Positions 47,402 to 56,606 of a DNA stretch of 64,000 nt are shown here, piece by piece (within the stretch, counting starts at the first letter, position 1; the number at the start of each line of letters is the position of its first letter). Origin of the DNA: Tolypothrix bouteillei VB521301 (GTDB taxonomy: Bacteria > Cyanobacteriota > Cyanobacteriia > Cyanobacteriales > Nostocaceae); NCBI RefSeq assembly GCF_000760695.4, contig NZ_JHEG04000001.1, forward strand, positions 1,001,834-1,065,833, read 5' to 3'. A program made the translations under genes and the position numbers. Below the pieces are notes generated by a model. That model ran no database searches. It had not been told where the DNA came from and saw only the letters and a list, made by a program, of their open reading frames with translations.

Positions 47402-47514
47402 AGAAACTTATATAAAAACTAGGGAGTTGCAATGAAAGTCTAATAGCAATCGCTTTTATTTCTTAATCACCTTGCGATAGATTTGTCATAAAGACTTTAT
47501 ACAACCTAAAAATA

Positions 47515-48639
47515 ATGATACGTGTAGTTACTTATACTGATTCAGCTGGAATTGGAGGTGCGGAAATCAGCCTCAAACACCTAGTTACTAACGTGTCAGC
47601 AGATTTTCACGTAACTGCAATGGGTACCAGTCAGTTAGTCATTGATGCTATTGCAAGCAAGAATCCGCAAGTATCTCAAGTGGTATTACCTGCGAAAGGG
47701 ATTCATTCTCTAACAGCACACCTTCAAGCACTGCATCGCTTGCAACCAGATATAGTACATATCAATATTTGTACTCCTTGGGAATGTGCCATTGGTCTTT
47801 TCGCCGCTTTAACATTGCCAAATGCTCGTGTCGTGCGTGTCGATCAACTGCCACTACGAACAACTGATGCAATTAAGCTATGGCGTACAAGGGCGCTATC
47901 ACTGCGAGTTGACGCTCATGTGGCAGTGGGTGAAGCAAGTGCAAGACGCATGGAGGACTTTTATGCGTTGGGTCGTCGTACCGTAATTTCTATCCCTAAT
48001 TGCGTTCCGGACATGATACAACAACCCAATCTCTCAAATAAAGAAGATGAGAGATTGGGGTTTTCGGGGCAAAAAATAGTTATTGGTTGCACGGGTCGGC
48101 TAGATGCGATGAAGGGTCACGATATCTTACTCAGAGCTATTGCTCAAATTGAAGGAGTTCGGGTAGTGATTCTAGGCGAAGGTGGACAACGTACAGATCT
48201 AGAAAAGCTTGCAGTGGATTTGGGAATAAGCGATCGCGTTGATTTGCCAGGATGGGTAGATAATCCTCGCGATTGGTTACTACAATTTGACATCTTTGCC
48301 ATGCCCTCAAGATCTGAAGGTTTTCCACTAGCAATTGTTGAAGCAATGCTTGCAGCCCTTCCTGTAGTTGCAACGCGTGTGGGCAGTATTCCAGAAGCCG
48401 TCACCCATGGCGAAACCGGGTTACTTGTGGATCAAGATGATGTTGAAGGTCTTGCTGCTGCATTGCAGCATTTAAAAGAAGACTGCCAATTACGGTTGCG
48501 ATTTGGTCGGCGGGGACAAGATATAGCACGGCGTCAGTTTACTGTTGAGCGCATGGTCAACAGTTATGAGCGTCTGTGGTGTGAGTTGATAGAAAAGCCC
48601 CAAGTTCCTCGATTGTATATTCCACAACCAAAAGAGTAA
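47515..48639 (+). CDS. Family 4 glycosyltransferase
   Basis: The 374-residue GT-B protein has an acceptor domain (residues 1-165: SAGIGGAEISLKHLV near the start) and a donor domain with IGCTGRLDAMKGHDILLRAI, VDLPGWVDNPRDWL and the E-x7-E motif in SRSEGFPLAIVEAMLAAL. GT4 enzymes use nucleotide sugars to build lipid-linked or exopolysaccharides. A short extra stretch at about residues 169-184 is encoded by a perfect 12-bp hairpin in the DNA (48025-48059). It lies in the linker between the two domains and so may be tolerated. Confidence 0.9.
   Translation: MIRVVTYTDSAGIGGAEISLKHLVTNVSADFHVTAMGTSQLVIDAIASKNPQVSQVVLPAKGIHSLTAHLQALHRLQPDIVHINICTPWECAIGLFAALTLPNARVVRVDQLPLRTTDAIKLWRTRALSLRVDAHVAVGEASARRMEDFYALGRRTVISIPNCVPDMIQQPNLSNKEDERLGFSGQKIVIGCTGRLDAMKGHDILLRAIAQIEGVRVVILGEGGQRTDLEKLAVDLGISDRVDLPGWVDNPRDWLLQFDIFAMPSRSEGFPLAIVEAMLAALPVVATRVGSIPEAVTHGETGLLVDQDDVEGLAAALQHLKEDCQLRLRFGRRGQDIARRQFTVERMVNSYERLWCELIEKPQVPRLYIPQPKE
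48025..48059. repeat. Perfect hairpin inside the GT4 coding sequence
   Basis: Arms 48025-48036 and 48048-48059 pair perfectly (12 bp) around an 11-base loop. The sequence (CCCAATCTCTCA) is of the same type as intergenic heptamer repeats. It seems to be an in-frame insertion in the linker of a two-domain enzyme. Confidence 0.65.
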
Positions 48640-48678
48640 AGGCGCAATACCGCGCCCCTACTAACTATTAACCACTAA

Positions 48679-49986
48679 CTACCACCGCACTTGTTTCCTA
48701 CAAACACGAGAACTTAAAAACAAGACAATCAACAGCAACAAATAAGGCGAGATTGCTGATGACTCCGGAATTCTTTCGACCTTATCTCCTGGTGGGTAAA
48801 TCACACTTGGAGTACAAGGAATCTCGATCGCTTGATTGGAGTCACCAGGTAAACCGCACCCACTAGGAGTTGTTGGCGGAACAGTATCCGGTGTTGTTGT
48901 TCCTACAGTTAAGGGTGGTTGACCAAAAGCGCGATCTCTATCTCCACCTCCACCACCTAAAGATAAAAGAAGCAGTAATAAAACAAGCCCGCCACCCCCA
49001 ATTAACCAGCCTCTTAAGGAGTTACCAGAACCTTGTTGGACAACAGCACTGTCTGGAACTATATTTTCTGGGCTTGGACTTTCTGGAATTGTAGAAGGAA
49101 CATCAACAGCGATCGCATCTGGGGATAAGAAAACTGGATTGAGCCCTACAAACACATCCGGAGAGAGACCCTCACCAGTCAGTTGGTCCAACTCTGAAGG
49201 AATTCCAATATTTGGGCGTCCAAATTGCGTACCTTCTGTATCAAATGGTATGGAGAGAACATTGAGAATGCTATCTTTCAGCAGCCGGCTATCGCTAGTG
49301 CTTAATGCTTGTTTTGCTATAGCAATTTTCTCCAAATAAAATTTGGTCATATCTTGCGGCAAATTTAAAGAATGAATTTGCTGCTCGATATTAGGGATTT
49401 TTGCCATTTCCTCATATAGCAAGCGTCCAAAAGAATACTTCAAGTTCAGCAATCCACTGCGAAGGTCAAGTGAGTCACCAGATCCCTGCAATGGTGTCCA
49501 ATAAAAATTTTTAGTGACCAGTCCCAAACCCGAGACAGGAGCTTGTTTCACCGTCCCTCCCAGAAGATACCGATATCCATCTACTACTAGGGGGCTGTCA
49601 TCTTGCCAAAATGAAGCATACGGCATTCGATCCAAATTGGGATTATTGTTGTAAAAGGCAGCAAATTTCCGGAGATTTTCTTCTCCTCCAGCGGCTTTTA
49701 CCAATAGGTCTTGATAACTCGGTCCGTTTCTAGCCTCTAATAATTCTTCAATGACTGCTGCAGTTTTGTTACAGTTGAGACCGTACCCGATCGCACATCC
49801 GGGAATACCTCGCATTTGGCTCAATTTTTGCCCTGAAATCTGGTATTGAAGATAATTCGTTTCCAGTCCCCGTTGGACTCCATAGCGACCAAGATTTAAC
49901 TGACCAAATGCTTCCTGAGTAGGAATGAGTACGGATGCAAAACAAGAAAATGTAATTGTAATTTTCTTCGCCAATGGCTTTAACAA
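48679..49986 (-). CDS. Exported protein with PEP-CTERM-like C-terminus
   Basis: The 435-residue protein starts with a signal peptide (about residues 1-28, ending EAFG). A globular part of about 270 residues follows with no domain I recognise. Then come a Pro/Ser linker, a Gly/Leu-rich hydrophobic stretch (GWLIGGGGLVLLLLLLSLGG) and a tail: IPESSAISP, a hydrophobic helix and a basic end (RVCRKQVRW). The tail resembles PEP-CTERM sorting signals, in which an exosortase cleaves near the PEP site; here the motif is PES. The start is TTG with a strong GGAGGTG site. It follows another exported protein gene after 16 bp, so the two form an operon. Confidence 0.65.
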   Translation of the reverse strand: MLKPLAKKITITFSCFASVLIPTQEAFGQLNLGRYGVQRGLETNYLQYQISGQKLSQMRGIPGCAIGYGLNCNKTAAVIEELLEARNGPSYQDLLVKAAGGEENLRKFAAFYNNNPNLDRMPYASFWQDDSPLVVDGYRYLLGGTVKQAPVSGLGLVTKNFYWTPLQGSGDSLDLRSGLLNLKYSFGRLLYEEMAKIPNIEQQIHSLNLPQDMTKFYLEKIAIAKQALSTSDSRLLKDSILNVLSIPFDTEGTQFGRPNIGIPSELDQLTGEGLSPDVFVGLNPVFLSPDAIAVDVPSTIPESPSPENIVPDSAVVQQGSGNSLRGWLIGGGGLVLLLLLLSLGGGGGDRDRAFGQPPLTVGTTTPDTVPPTTPSGCGLPGDSNQAIEIPCTPSVIYPPGDKVERIPESSAISPYLLLLIVLFLSSRVCRKQVRW

Positions 49987-49990
49987 GATC

Positions 49991-49997
49991 CACCTCC
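49991..49997 (-). promoter_or_regulatory. Strong ribosome-binding site before a TTG start
   Basis: On the minus strand, GGAGGTG lies 4 bases before the TTG at 49986. This supports a TTG start for the PEP-CTERM-like protein, since no ATG is suitably placed. Confidence 0.75.
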
Positions 49998-50002
49998 ATC
50001 AA

Positions 50003-50671
50003 CTAGGGTTTCTTCAAATCTCTATGCTCTAAAAACACTGGAGAAGAACTTAAGTTCTGGGGTTTGTCAAGGTTAATCGTAATGGCGGTCCCCTTCACAT
50101 TTCCCTCATTAAGACGGTTGTAAAAAACGAACGCACGACTGGGTTGATTAAAGAGATAGCCCCGTTCTGAAGGTTTTATCTTCCCTTGCTTGATGAGTGT
50201 AATAAAGGTTTTGATGTATTCTCGTATGTCAAGTAAGTTCTTGGAAGTTGCGCTTGTGTGATTTTGGATGAGCATGAGAAAAAAATCCAAACTGCGGCTG
50301 TCTTGTTCCTCAATCATGCGATCGTTTTCTAAAAAAGAACTTGCTACAAGTTTTTTCTCAATCTGTTGAACCTTAAAAAGAGTGTAATAGCGCCCTGATT
50401 TTTGTGGATCGCTAACGTAACAGACCCAAGAACCATCTTGAGTCTGTATAAAACCTTGCTGTGCGAGGTAAGAAAGTAATGATTTACTTTTTTCACTTGC
50501 GGGCGGTAGTAATTCACGTACAGTATCAAAAGAACAAATCTTCTGTAGTGTTGTCTGTGTTCTTTGTTGGGGATTGGTTGGAGCCTGTTGTGCTGTTGCA
50601 AAGTGAGACAGACTCACACATGCAGACACAGACAGAAAAAACTTGCTAATCCAAGAAAGACTAACATTCAT
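50003..50671 (-). CDS. Exported protein of unknown function
   Basis: The 222-residue protein has a signal peptide (about residues 1-27, ending ATA-QQ). The mature part is mixed alpha/beta with one notable motif, SYLAQQGFIQTQDGSWVCYVSDP, and a Lys/Arg-rich C-terminus. No known domain was identified. I chose ATG 50671, where the signal peptide begins; a longer frame from 50695 adds eight residues. It is the first gene of a two-gene operon with the PEP-CTERM-like protein, so both may act in the envelope. Confidence 0.6.
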   Translation of the reverse strand: MNVSLSWISKFFLSVSACVSLSHFATAQQAPTNPQQRTQTTLQKICSFDTVRELLPPASEKSKSLLSYLAQQGFIQTQDGSWVCYVSDPQKSGRYYTLFKVQQIEKKLVASSFLENDRMIEEQDSRSLDFFLMLIQNHTSATSKNLLDIREYIKTFITLIKQGKIKPSERGYLFNQPSRAFVFYNRLNEGNVKGTAITINLDKPQNLSSSPVFLEHRDLKKP

Positions 50672-51854
50672 AGAACCCCCAAGGCAGAAACCCACGAGGA
50701 TGTGACTGACTTAGGAAGGCACGTCCGTCCTTCAGGCGTGGGAGGAAGCCGAAGCACGCCAGATACTCCTTTTGGGGAGACCCCAAGACCGCACTGGCTC
50801 CCCTTTAGGGTCAGTCTCGCTTTTTTAAAATGCATATGAATATCCATCCTTTTTATGGATTGGTTGACAATATTTGTAACTAATAAGGTGTGGGTTGCTT
50901 ACAACATTGGTGTGTGGGTGGCAATAGAGATCTGTGGCGAAGTCTTTCACGACGATCGCCATTTTGAGATAACCAAAAACACAAACCGCTATTCTAGAGT
51001 CATTTTCAGATGAATAACCGACCTTATGGGGTAGGCTTCCTCACCCGCCTTCTTTAGAATGTACGCACCTTCACTCTGACCAAAAGAACATGGTGTAGTT
51101 CAATGACTTGAAAACTGCTGTAACTATAGAAACGGGAATAGTACTTTTGCTCAAAACTAGAAAATTGGCGCTACATCAAATATTTAAGCTATATCAGCTC
51201 CAACAGCTGAGCTTTGCTGTGGGGAACTGACAATTATCAAAACTTATCCAACAAGTAGCTTGCTATAGCAGTTTTCATTTGAGTGAAGCACATATTTATT
51301 TGCATCCATCAGCGTACATCTGCGGTTCTTTAATGTTCGGTGTATTCCACTGACTCAAAAAGCACTATATTCTACCGCTAGCGAATTTTCTGGCGAACAA
51401 AATTTAGACCTCAATGCAGCCATAGAGATTTTTCCCTTTCCTTATTCAATACTTGAGCAAAGATGCTTGTGCGGACAACGTAATCTCTCTAGCCTAGCGT
51501 GCTCGCACCCGTTGTTGATGCCGTTTAACAGATTACTTGACCTTAGGTTTGGACAAATTGTATTGTCTTACCCTTTCCCCCTGATGATGCTTAACTAGCT
51601 CGAGCGATTGAGAACACATTTACAATGCTAGCACCCTCTTAAGTAAATTTTATTTTACTAGCTTTTAAGGCATCAATGATGCTGATTTGACCTCATGCGC
51701 TTTAGAGTCGAACAAGATAAAACAATATAGTAGTTCGTTAAATATTGCAAGTAGGTTTGCTAGTTTTTGATGATTAAATCGGGTAATCTTTTGGCAGTTC
51801 GGGAATAAGACTGAGACAATGAGAGTGCAGTCATAGCCATAAGTTACACCGCTC
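50672..51854. other. Long gene-free region (1.2 kb) with a GC-rich structured element
   Basis: Apart from the structured element at 50704-50826, I found no convincing gene, tRNA or intact transposase. Parts (51173-51300 and 51440-51560) are ordinary AT-rich intergenic DNA with scattered repeat-like fragments. The last 100 bp before the GTG start of fni should hold its promoter. The region may be decayed mobile DNA. Confidence 0.45.
50704..50826 (+). ncRNA. Candidate structured element, possibly IS200/IS605-type right end
   Basis: A GC-rich stretch is enclosed by a 7-bp stem (50704-50710 with 50810-50816), has further pairings inside (GGCGTG with CACGCC; GGGGA with TCCCC), and is followed by a T6 run. 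Its left part contains GTCCTTCAGGCGTGGGAGGA, reminiscent of the right-end/guide-RNA region next to TnpB genes in IS200/IS605 elements. No tnpB is next to it. It may be a relic, a transposon-derived RNA or a dispersed repeat. Confidence 0.4.
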
Positions 51855-52910
51855 GTGAACTCTCAAAAAATCACTTCCGCAGCAACACAGTCTCGCAAAG
51901 CAGATCACATCCGTATTTGCCTGGAACAAGATGTTCAGTTTTATCAAACGACTCATGGATTGGAAAACTACCGCTTCACTCATTGTTGTTTACCAGAAAT
52001 AGATATTGACGAAATTGAGATTGGAACAAAGTTTTTAGGCAAACAACTTGGTGCGCCCCTACTGATTTCTTCAATGACTGGAGGAACCGAACAGGCGGGA
52101 GTCATAAACCGTCGCCTTGCGGAGGTTGCCCAGCACTATAAATTCGCAATGGGCGTAGGTTCCCAACGAGTAGCGGTGGAAAAACCTCAAGTTGCTGAGA
52201 CTTTTGCAGTTCGGAAATATGCTCCTGATATCCTGCTGTTAGCTAATTTGGGAGCAGTCCAACTCAACTACAATTACGGTTTGGATGAATGTAAAAAGAT
52301 AATTGATATTTTAGAAGCTGATGCCTTGATTTTGCACCTCAACCCCTTACAGGAGTGCATCCAACCCAGAGGTGATAAAAATTTCAAAGGATTAATTGAC
52401 AAAATCAATAAATTATGTGTTCAGTTGCCCGTACCGGTGATTGCAAAGGAAGTTGGGAACGGGATCTCAGATACCATGGCACAAAAGCTCCTTGCGGCTG
52501 GGGTCAAAGCAATTGATGTAGCGGGTGCTGGAGGAACTTCTTGGGCAAAAGTGGAAAGCGAACGGGCGGAAAATGCTTTACAGCGACGCCTGGGAAGTAC
52601 GTTTGCCGATTGGGGTTTGCCTACTGCAGAATGTATTACCAGTATTCGTGCGATGGCACCTCATGTTCCTTTAATTGCTTCGGGAGGATTGCGTAATGGA
52701 TTGGATGTAGCAAAAGCACTCGCTTTAGGGGCAGATATAGCAGGATTGGCTATGCCTTTCCTACAAGCAGCAGCTGCTTCTGACGCGCTTGTTCGAGAAC
52801 TAGCAGACGTATTGATTGCTGAAATTATAACAGTGCTATTTTGTACTGGCAACGCTACACTAGATGAACTAAGGCGTTCCAAATGTTTACAACGCATAAA
52901 ATCAGTCTAG
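51855..52910 (+). CDS. fni: Type II isopentenyl-diphosphate delta-isomerase
   Basis: This 351-residue FMN- and NAD(P)H-dependent enzyme interconverts IPP and DMAPP, the building blocks of carotenoids, phytol and quinones. Seen are [16 protein letters not shown] at the N-terminus, [40 protein letters not shown] and [13 protein letters not shown], which are characteristic of the FMN TIM-barrel fold. The start is a GTG at 51855. It lies 42 bp before sppA on the same strand and may be co-transcribed with it, although the functions are unrelated. Confidence 0.93.
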   Translation: MNSQKITSAATQSRKADHIRICLEQDVQFYQTTHGLENYRFTHCCLPEIDIDEIEIGTKFLGKQLGAPLLISSMTGGTEQAGVINRRLAEVAQHYKFAMGVGSQRVAVEKPQVAETFAVRKYAPDILLLANLGAVQLNYNYGLDECKKIIDILEADALILHLNPLQECIQPRGDKNFKGLIDKINKLCVQLPVPVIAKEVGNGISDTMAQKLLAAGVKAIDVAGAGGTSWAKVESERAENALQRRLGSTFADWGLPTAECITSIRAMAPHVPLIASGGLRNGLDVAKALALGADIAGLAMPFLQAAAASDALVRELADVLIAEIITVLFCTGNATLDELRRSKCLQRIKSV

Positions 52911-52952
52911 AGAAGTGCTCGATGACAAACGACCAATGACCACTAACTAAAA

Positions 52953-54788
52953 ATGCGTAATTTTCTCAAACAAACTTTTGCCAGCTTAGTAGGTAGCCTC
53001 TTGGGGTTATGTATCTTTTGCGGTCTGGGTACCACTGGGCTACTCTTGCTGCTCTTTGCAGCCGCCTCCTCTAAAGATGTTGGTCCTTTAGTAAAAGATA
53101 AGTCAATGCTAGTTTTTGACTTGTCTATGAACATTACTGATGGCGAACCCAGCACAAGCGAATTGCTGGAAAAAGCATTATCAGGTGAGGAAGTCAACAG
53201 AATGTCTCTTCGCAGCGTTCTGGATGCTCTGGAAAAAGCACGTCTTGACAAGCGAATTGTCGGTATTTACTTGGACGCCAGCCGTGCTTCGCAAGCAAGT
53301 GTTGCAGGTTTTGCTACCCTTAAAGAAATCCGCCAAGAACTGGAGAAATTCCGCACTGCAGGCAAAAAGATTATCGCCTATGGCTCGGATTGGGGAGAAA
53401 GGGAATATTACCTGAGTTCGGTGGCAGATAATATTGTGGTTAACCCTTTAGGAGCTATAGAAGTTAATGGTTTGAGTACACAACCCATGTTTTTTGCAGG
53501 AGCATTGCAAAAGTATGGTGTTGGCGTTCAAGTGGTTCGAGTTGGTAAGTTTAAGGGAGCAGTTGAACCTTATGTTTTGACAAAGCTCAGTCCGGAAAAC
53601 CGCCAGCAACTTCAAACTTTATTAAATGATGTTTGGGCAGAGTGGCGAACAACCGTAGGGTCAAGTCGTAAAATAGCTCCTTCCCAATTGCAAAATATTG
53701 TTGACAATCAAGCGTTGTTACTAGCAGAGCAAGCTAAAGCCAATCGTTTGGTGGATAAGGTAGCTTATTTTGATGAAGTTGTTTCAGACTTGAAAAAGCT
53801 AACTGATAGCGATAAAGATGAAAAAACATTTCGCCAAATCAACATCAATGAGTATGCGGGAGTTCCTGGTAAATCTTTGGGTATAGAACGGGAATCGAAA
53901 AACAAAATCGCTGTTGTTTATGCTGAAGGTGAAATAGTCGAAGGTCAAGGTGAAAGTGGAGAAATAGGAGGCGATCGCTTTGCCAAAATCTTCCGTCAGT
54001 TGCGCCAAGATAAAAATGTTAAGGCTGTTGTGCTGCGAATTAACAGCCCTGGTGGAAGCGCTACCGCCTCTGAGGTGATGCAAAGAGAAGTGCGGTTGAC
54101 TCATCAAGAAAAACCCGTAGTAGTATCTATGGGTGACATCGCTGCTTCTGGGGGCTATTGGATTGCTACTGACTCCAAACGGATCTTCGCAGAACCCAAT
54201 ACCATTACAGGTTCTATTGGTGTCTTTGGAGTGCTGATCAATGCTCAAAAATTGGCAAATGGTAATGGAATTACCTGGGATTCAGTCAAAACAGGGAAAT
54301 ACGCTGACGTTCAAACAGTAGCTCGTCCCAAATCTACAGAAGAACTGGCACTATACCAGCGCAATGTTAACCGCATTTACAGTGTATTTGTTAATAAAGT
54401 CGCACAAGGTCGGAAACTGTCAGAGCAAAAGGTGGTTGAAATTGCTCAAGGACGGGTTTGGTCGGGTGTTGCAGCAAAGAAAATAGGTTTGGTGGACGAG
54501 ATTGGGGGTTTGGATGCTGCCATTAAATATGCTTCAACAGCAGCCGATTTGGGCAACAATTGGGAGGTCAAGGAGTATCCCCGATTGGGAACTCTTGAGG
54601 AGCGATTGTTTGGAAAAGCAGCACAAGAGACACGAGCGCTTTTGGGGATAAACAATATGAAACTGAAAGCCCCAGATCCATTGATGGCTGAATTTGAAAA
54701 ACTTCAAAAAGAACTGGCGATCGTACAAAAGATGAACGATTCGTTGGGTATTTATGCTCGCCTACCCATTAACCTCTTGATTGAATGA
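52953..54788 (+). CDS. sppA: Signal peptide peptidase SppA (67K type)
   Basis: The 611-residue protein has one N-terminal membrane helix (about residues 14-40) and two related ClpP/crotonase-like domains. It digests cleaved signal peptides in the membrane. The catalytic Lys201 is in RVGKFKGAVEPY and the nucleophile Ser399 in DIAASGGYWIA; this Ser/Lys pair in two different domains is typical of the long form. In cyanobacteria SppA1 has also been linked to antenna protein degradation in high light. It may be co-transcribed with fni. Confidence 0.92.
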   Translation: MRNFLKQTFASLVGSLLGLCIFCGLGTTGLLLLLFAAASSKDVGPLVKDKSMLVFDLSMNITDGEPSTSELLEKALSGEEVNRMSLRSVLDALEKARLDKRIVGIYLDASRASQASVAGFATLKEIRQELEKFRTAGKKIIAYGSDWGEREYYLSSVADNIVVNPLGAIEVNGLSTQPMFFAGALQKYGVGVQVVRVGKFKGAVEPYVLTKLSPENRQQLQTLLNDVWAEWRTTVGSSRKIAPSQLQNIVDNQALLLAEQAKANRLVDKVAYFDEVVSDLKKLTDSDKDEKTFRQININEYAGVPGKSLGIERESKNKIAVVYAEGEIVEGQGESGEIGGDRFAKIFRQLRQDKNVKAVVLRINSPGGSATASEVMQREVRLTHQEKPVVVSMGDIAASGGYWIATDSKRIFAEPNTITGSIGVFGVLINAQKLANGNGITWDSVKTGKYADVQTVARPKSTEELALYQRNVNRIYSVFVNKVAQGRKLSEQKVVEIAQGRVWSGVAAKKIGLVDEIGGLDAAIKYASTAADLGNNWEVKEYPRLGTLEERLFGKAAQETRALLGINNMKLKAPDPLMAEFEKLQKELAIVQKMNDSLGIYARLPINLLIE

Positions 54789-55090
54789 GCATTAACACAC
54801 CGATTTCCAATTGAGAGCAGTACATCCAAGGGGTAGCAACTGTTAGTTGATTGCTACCCACTTCTACCCATTGTTAGTCGTCTTTGGGAAGTGATAGCGC
54901 AGCTGCTTTAGTTTGGGCGCGTCCTGGTGGAATGGGATTGGACCATGAGAGAATGCCAGCGAGATACGCCTTTGAGAGTTCGATTCAAACCGATATTTAA
55001 GTTAGCTAGATATTATGGGGTCAAAACTACTGACAAAAACGGTAAGGGCGTGTAAAGTAGTTTTGATTGAATAACAATTTACCAAATTTT
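54789..55090. other. Intergenic region without gene
   Basis: This roughly 300-bp gap follows sppA. A GTTCGATTC sequence at 54978-54986 resembles a tRNA T-loop, but no acceptor, D or anticodon stems fit around it. Repetitive GCTACCCA units near 54833-54870 form a weak hairpin that may end the sppA transcript. Nothing else was recognised. Confidence 0.4.
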
Positions 55091-55342
55091 ATGCAACTGC
55101 CTAAAGACATAAAAACTAAACGCCTTCTTCTTCTTGTGTTTTCTTGTAGTATAGCTGGTGTCATCGTAGGTGGTACTTCAGCTTGGGCAGAAACCAATAT
55201 GTGCTTGCAAGCCAATACAGTCACTAGTGAATGTATAACTCAAGACCCAGGAATGAAAACTATAGAGGGAATGGCAACTGGGTTAATAGCTGGAGCAGGT
55301 GCAGCTGTTGGTGTAGCATGGCAGCACCGACACGAAAACTAA
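55091..55342 (+). CDS. Small exported protein of unknown function
   Basis: The 83-residue protein has a signal peptide (about residues 1-30; cleavage expected near TSAWA-ET). The short mature part has two Cys and a Gly/Ala-rich helix, GMATGLIAGAGAAVGVAW, a glycine-zipper-like segment that may insert in a membrane. I chose ATG 55091; a TTG at 55067 would add eight polar residues. No family was recognised. Confidence 0.6.
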   Translation: MQLPKDIKTKRLLLLVFSCSIAGVIVGGTSAWAETNMCLQANTVTSECITQDPGMKTIEGMATGLIAGAGAAVGVAWQHRHEN

Positions 55343-55372
55343 AAGTGACAAATATCAGCTTCCTAACTGAAG

Positions 55373-55564
55373 TTGATTATAAATATTATTTATAGATTGA
55401 CAGATTTTATAAAACTCGAAAGGCGGGCACTGCTCGCCTTATCAAGCTTTCTGTGGAAATTGCTCATTTACTATGTATTATTAATACATATGGTCTACTT
55501 GCCTGCTTACGCGATCGCTGATGATTTCGTTATGTTTGGGTCAGTGGGACTTTTTTTGGAATGA
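55373..55564 (+). CDS. Possible small membrane protein (doubtful)
   Basis: This 63-codon frame starts at a TTG and ends directly before the ATG of the methyltransferase gene. The product is hydrophobic, with a stretch LLALSSFLWKLLIYYVLLIH and a signal-peptide-like end (YAIA-DD). Its end abutting the next start is compatible with translational coupling, but no ribosome-binding site or homologue supports it. It could equally be a leader sequence. Confidence 0.25.
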   Translation: MIINIIYRLTDFIKLERRALLALSSFLWKLLIYYVLLIHMVYLPAYAIADDFVMFGSVGLFLE

Positions 55565-56545
55565 ATGATGAAAGTGTATTCTAATTTATTACTTAAACTG
55601 TCGCGACATTTATTTACCAATGCAGGGGAACAAGAAAAATTTATTGAAGCCTTAACTCATCCACAGCGTTTTAATCCTTGTATCCTTTGGTGCAAACAAA
55701 AGCCTGAAGTATCTCCTTTTGTTACTGAAATAGCAATGCCTTGGCAACCGAAATTTATAGACCGTTTATCTTTAGGAGAAAAACCCGGACAGAATTCTCT
55801 ACACGAACAAGGGTATTTTTACTGTTTGGATTTTTCTTCTGTCTTTGCTGCTTCTGTATTGTTGGCAATCCCTCAACCTGTCAATCTTGTTTTTGATATG
55901 TGTGCTGCACCTGGAGGAAAAAGTGTTTTTGCTTGGAAAAGTTTGCAACCAAATTTATTGATTGGCAATGAAGTGATTGGCAAACGGTTGGGAATGTTGA
56001 TTTCTAATCTGAAACGCTGTGAGGTGGAACCTTCTATTGTCGCTAGCAAAGATTCAAGTTTTTTTGCTGATACGATACCTTTATCGAGTCGTTTAGTGAT
56101 AGTAGATGCTCCTTGTACCGGGCAGTCTTTACTTGCTAAAGGAGAAAAAGCACCCGGTTGTTTTCATCCAACTGCTATTAATAAAAGTGCTAACAGACAG
56201 AAAAGAATTATAGCAAATTCTGCACGTCTTGTTGCCCCTCAAGGGTATCTTGCTTATATGACTTGCACCTACTCCCCAGAAGAAAATGAGGAGGTTTGTG
56301 AATGGTTTTTACAAAGATTTTCTCAGTTTAAAGCTGTGGAAGCAAAACATTTAGAGGGATATCAGTCACATTTAACGGCTTTGCCTTGTTATCGGATGTT
56401 TCCTCAGAATGGTTTGGGTGCTGGTGCTTTTACGGTGTTGTTTCAGAATACGGAGGAAGGTGAGGAGAAGGTTTTGGATGTGGAGGTTTTGCCTGCAGTA
56501 TGGAAGAACATGAGCCACAGAGGAGCAGAGGGCGCAGAGAAGTAA
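55565..56545 (+). CDS. RsmB/NOP-family RNA (cytosine-5) methyltransferase
   Basis: The 326-residue protein methylates cytosine-5 in rRNA or tRNA using SAM. FDMCAAPGGKS is the SAM motif. The two catalytic cysteines are seen in VDAPCTGQS and MTCTYSPEENE, as in RsmB/RsmF/NSUN enzymes. The N-terminal NusB-like domain of RsmB is absent, so it is closer to the short RsmF-type or cyanobacterial forms. The last residues (MSHRGAEGAEK) are encoded by a common repeat (GAGCAGAGGGCGCAGAGA), so the C-terminus has run into a dispersed repeat. The start is ATG 55565 or 55568. Confidence 0.88.
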   Translation: MMKVYSNLLLKLSRHLFTNAGEQEKFIEALTHPQRFNPCILWCKQKPEVSPFVTEIAMPWQPKFIDRLSLGEKPGQNSLHEQGYFYCLDFSSVFAASVLLAIPQPVNLVFDMCAAPGGKSVFAWKSLQPNLLIGNEVIGKRLGMLISNLKRCEVEPSIVASKDSSFFADTIPLSSRLVIVDAPCTGQSLLAKGEKAPGCFHPTAINKSANRQKRIIANSARLVAPQGYLAYMTCTYSPEENEEVCEWFLQRFSQFKAVEAKHLEGYQSHLTALPCYRMFPQNGLGAGAFTVLFQNTEEGEEKVLDVEVLPAVWKNMSHRGAEGAEK

Positions 56546-56606
56546 GGTGAGGAAAAGAAGGATTACTACTTGAGTTCGGGAGCATCCCAATTTGGCGCAT
56601 TGCCCT

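Noticed and set aside
54978..54986. GTTCGATTC resembling a tRNA T-loop
   Set aside because: No matching T stem, acceptor stem or anticodon arm can be drawn around it.
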